A DNA stretch of 43,695 nt from Candidatus Solibacter usitatus (lineage in GTDB: Bacteria > Acidobacteriota > Terriglobia > Bryobacterales > Bryobacteraceae). The translations under genes were made by a program, and so were the position numbers. Location of the stretch: contig JACRBC010000040.1 in NCBI GenBank assembly GCA_016213245.1, forward strand, positions 1 to 43,695, read 5' to 3'. Numbering within the stretch: position 1 is the first letter of the stretch; every line of letters starts with the position of its first letter. Positions 41,713 through 43,695 of this stretch are shown here, piece by piece. The notes beneath the pieces were generated by a model. That model made no database searches and had not been told where the DNA came from. It was given only the letters and a program-made list of their open reading frames with translations.

Positions 41713-43233
41713 TCAGCTCCAGTAGCTCCGGTCCAGGCTGCGGTACTGCACCGCCTCGGCCACGTGCTTGGCCTCCACCGCCTCTTTCCCGGAGAGATCC
41801 GCGATGGTCCGCGCCACCTTCAGGATCCGGTCGTGCGCCCGCGCCGACAGCCCCATGCGCTTCACCGCCATCTCCAGCGTCCGCTCCCCGGCGGCGTCCA
41901 GCGGGCACATCGCCCGCAGTTTGCCCGGCGGGATCTCCGAGTTGACGAACCCTCGCTGTTGCTGCACCCCCCGCGCCGCCACCACCCGGGCGCGCATCAG
42001 CTCCGATGTGACCCCTTCGTCCCGGCCGCGGAGCTCCTGGTAGGGCACCGCCGGCACCTCAATATGAAGGTCGATCCGGTCCAGCAGCGGGCCGCTGATC
42101 TTGCTGAGGTACTGCTGCACCTGTGCCCCCGTGCACCTGCACTCCCGCGTCGGATCGCCGTGGTACCCGCACCGGCAAGGGTTCATCGCCGCCACCAGCG
42201 TGAAGTTCGAAGGGAATGTCAGCGTGAGCTGCGAACGCGCGATATTCACCGTGCGCTCCTCCAAAGGCTGCCGCAGTAACTCCAGCACGTTCCGTGGGAA
42301 CTCCGGCAGCTCGTCCAGGAACAGCACCCCGTGGTGCGCCATGCTCACCTCGCCCGGCCGCGGCATGCCCAATCCGCCGCCCACCAGCGCCGCGTCGGAG
42401 ATCGTGTGGTGCGGCGAACGGAACGGGCGCTCCACCAGCAGCCCGGCGCCGGAGGCGAGCATTCCCGCCACGCTGTGGATGCGCGTCGTCTCCAGCGCCT
42501 CGGCGGCCGCCAGCGGCGGCAGAATCCCCGGCAGGCGCCGCGCCAGCATCGTCTTGCCCGATCCCGGCGGCCCCACCAGCAGCACGTTGTGCGCGCCCGC
42601 CGCGGCCACTTCCAGCGCCCGCTTGGCCATGTACTGCCCGCGCACGTCCCGGAAGTCCTGCACCTCGCCCGGGATGGCGGAAGCGGCGCATGCGCGCGTG
42701 GGCTCAGGCGTGAATCGCTCGGGCTGCGCAAGCAGCCCGATCACTTCGCTCAGGTGCGTCACTCCATAGACCCGCAACCCCTCCACCACCGCCGCCTCGG
42801 CCGCGTTCTCCCGCGGCACGATCACGCTCTCAATCCCCATTTGCCGCGCACACGCCGCCACCGACAGCGCCCCCCGCACCGCCCTCACCCCGCCGTCCAG
42901 CGACAGTTCGCCCACCACCATCTGTCCCGGGCACGCCGGCACGTTGCCCATCGCTCCCAGAATCGCCAGCGCGATCGGCAGGTCGAAGCCAGCGCCCTCC
43001 TTTCGCACGTTGGCCGGAGCCAGGTTGATGGTCACCTGCCGCGACGGATAGGGATAGCCTGAGTTCGCCAGCGCCGACTTGATGCGCTGCCGGCTCTCCC
43101 GCACCGCCGTATCCGGCATCCCCACCAGCACAAAGTCCCGCTCCGACCCCCCGGGATACAAGTCCACTTCGATGTCGATCGGTCGCGCTTCGATCCCAAA
43201 GATGGCGGCGCTTTGCGTACGGAAAAGTGCCAT
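41713..43233 (-). CDS. comM: ComM/YifB, Mg-chelatase-like AAA+ ATPase
   Basis: 506 residues, the usual length. N-terminal ChlI-like fold (IEVDLYPGGSERDFVLVGMP, INLAPANVRKEGAGFDLPIA) is followed by the AAA+ motor: Walker A VGPPGSGKT, FRSPHHTISDAALVGGG, Walker B VLFLDELPEF, and the zinc-like CRCGYHGDPTRECRC. ComM drives branch migration during integration of DNA taken up by natural transformation. No other competence gene is in the window. Confidence 0.95.
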   Translation of the reverse strand: MALFRTQSAAIFGIEARPIDIEVDLYPGGSERDFVLVGMPDTAVRESRQRIKSALANSGYPYPSRQVTINLAPANVRKEGAGFDLPIALAILGAMGNVPACPGQMVVGELSLDGGVRAVRGALSVAACARQMGIESVIVPRENAAEAAVVEGLRVYGVTHLSEVIGLLAQPERFTPEPTRACAASAIPGEVQDFRDVRGQYMAKRALEVAAAGAHNVLLVGPPGSGKTMLARRLPGILPPLAAAEALETTRIHSVAGMLASGAGLLVERPFRSPHHTISDAALVGGGLGMPRPGEVSMAHHGVLFLDELPEFPRNVLELLRQPLEERTVNIARSQLTLTFPSNFTLVAAMNPCRCGYHGDPTRECRCTGAQVQQYLSKISGPLLDRIDLHIEVPAVPYQELRGRDEGVTSELMRARVVAARGVQQQRGFVNSEIPPGKLRAMCPLDAAGERTLEMAVKRMGLSARAHDRILKVARTIADLSGKEAVEAKHVAEAVQYRSLDRSYWS

Positions 43234-43281
43234 TGATGCCAGAGGCCTTCGATTACTAGTGGCCGCCCGGCCCCGCTCTTC

Positions 43282-43695
43282 TCACTTGGCCACGCTGAAA
43301 GTCGCCCTCATCTCCGCCTCGCTTTGCCCCACCTTGTCCCGAGCCTTCACCACCAGTGCATATTCGCCCGCCTGCACCCCGGCGGTCAGGTTCAGTGTCA
43401 GCGCGCCGTTCAACAGCCGCCGCGGATAGAACGGCGCGCCCTCGTCCGACGCCGCCGCCGGCCGCTCGTACAGCACCTTGCCCGATGCGCTCAGTACCGC
43501 CAGGCCGTAGTCCACCTCGAACCGGTTCTTCTCCCCCAGTTGGAAGCCCGCCAACTCGAACTTCGCCACCAGCGTCTCGCCCGCGCGGTACACTGCCTGT
43601 TCCATCGCCTGCCGGTCCGCTTCGTCCTTCAGGAACCTCAGGTTCAGAATGCTGAACCTCTCCAGCTTCGGCAACGGGCGCCCGCCCACACGGAA
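43282..43695 (-). CDS. C-terminal part of an Ig-like domain protein (5' end cut by window)
   Basis: About 137 residues are visible and the frame is open to the window edge. The visible part is one beta-sandwich (VYRAGETLVAKFELAGFQLG, FYPRRLLNGALTLNLTAGVQ, YALVVKARDKVGQSEAEMRA). It resembles C-terminal domains of secreted acidobacterial proteins but is too short to name. A GTG at 43689 could be read as a start but lies in the middle of the fold. 43234-43281 is a short spacer. Confidence 0.6.
   Translation of the reverse strand, partial: FRVGGRPLPKLERFSILNLRFLKDEADRQAMEQAVYRAGETLVAKFELAGFQLGEKNRFEVDYGLAVLSASGKVLYERPAAASDEGAPFYPRRLLNGALTLNLTAGVQAGEYALVVKARDKVGQSEAEMRATFSVAK

Overview
The window is GC-rich chromosomal DNA, densely packed with genes on both strands and rich in 1-10 base gene overlaps (TGATG, ATGA, GTGA) and GTG/TTG starts. 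The gene content suggests an Acidobacteriota member, most likely of the Solibacter/Bryobacter group: several enzymes carry Tat-type leaders, carboxypeptidase-regulatory-like secreted proteins occur in tandem, and there is a small secreted protein (41060-41704) of a type I associate with acidobacteria. The assignment is inferred from content; there is no rRNA marker here. I found no rRNA or tRNA gene, no CRISPR array and no insertion sequence.

Layout. 1-3709 (minus): sugar ABC transporter permease (cut by the window edge) and ATPase, then replicative helicase DnaB. 3847-10508 (minus): a TetR regulator, an RND adaptor lipoprotein, and one 1590-residue protein that joins an RND pump to a TolC-type outer-membrane factor. 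10585-12400: a barstar-like protein, then a sugar isomerase-like protein and an AhpD-like protein. 12361-19334 (minus): an eight-gene locus joining an SPFH/zinc-ribbon protein, AdoMet decarboxylase, two DUF4178 proteins, two small membrane proteins (one DUF350), a membrane-bound aminopropyltransferase and a Tat-type FAD oxidoreductase. 19447-20660: a decayed S41 peptidase and a VapBC-type toxin-antitoxin pair with a compact operator/promoter.

20685-26550: an octaheme cytochrome faces RpiB-DeoC-like enzymes across a CRP/FNR-type palindrome; then a GAF-GAF-PP2C phosphatase and LysA. 26559-30079 (minus): two dense groups, (i) a LysW-like acidic zinc ribbon, two secreted regulatory-like domains and a TlpA thioredoxin, and (ii) two PTPS/QueD homologues, FolE and an unknown protein. 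30150-33714 (plus): ResA-like thioredoxin, GlcD-type oxidase, UroD-like protein and methyltransferase. 33671-35338 (minus): a Tat-type protein of unknown function. 35381-41704 (plus): serine hydrolase, MarR, pirin, a DedA-rhodanese fusion, bicupin, enolase-superfamily protein and the small secreted protein. 41713-43695 (minus): ComM and a cut gene.

The most striking signal is in the DedA-rhodanese gene. An in-frame TGA lies in the rhodanese active-site loop, clear rhodanese sequence continues after it to a TAG at 38735, and a perfect 7-bp hairpin with a GGTCT loop starts 14 nt downstream. This is what a bacterial selenocysteine insertion site looks like, so the gene is annotated as a probable selenoprotein and not as a gene ending at 38579. 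The SPFH-polyamine locus and the RND-TolC fusion are the next most interesting.
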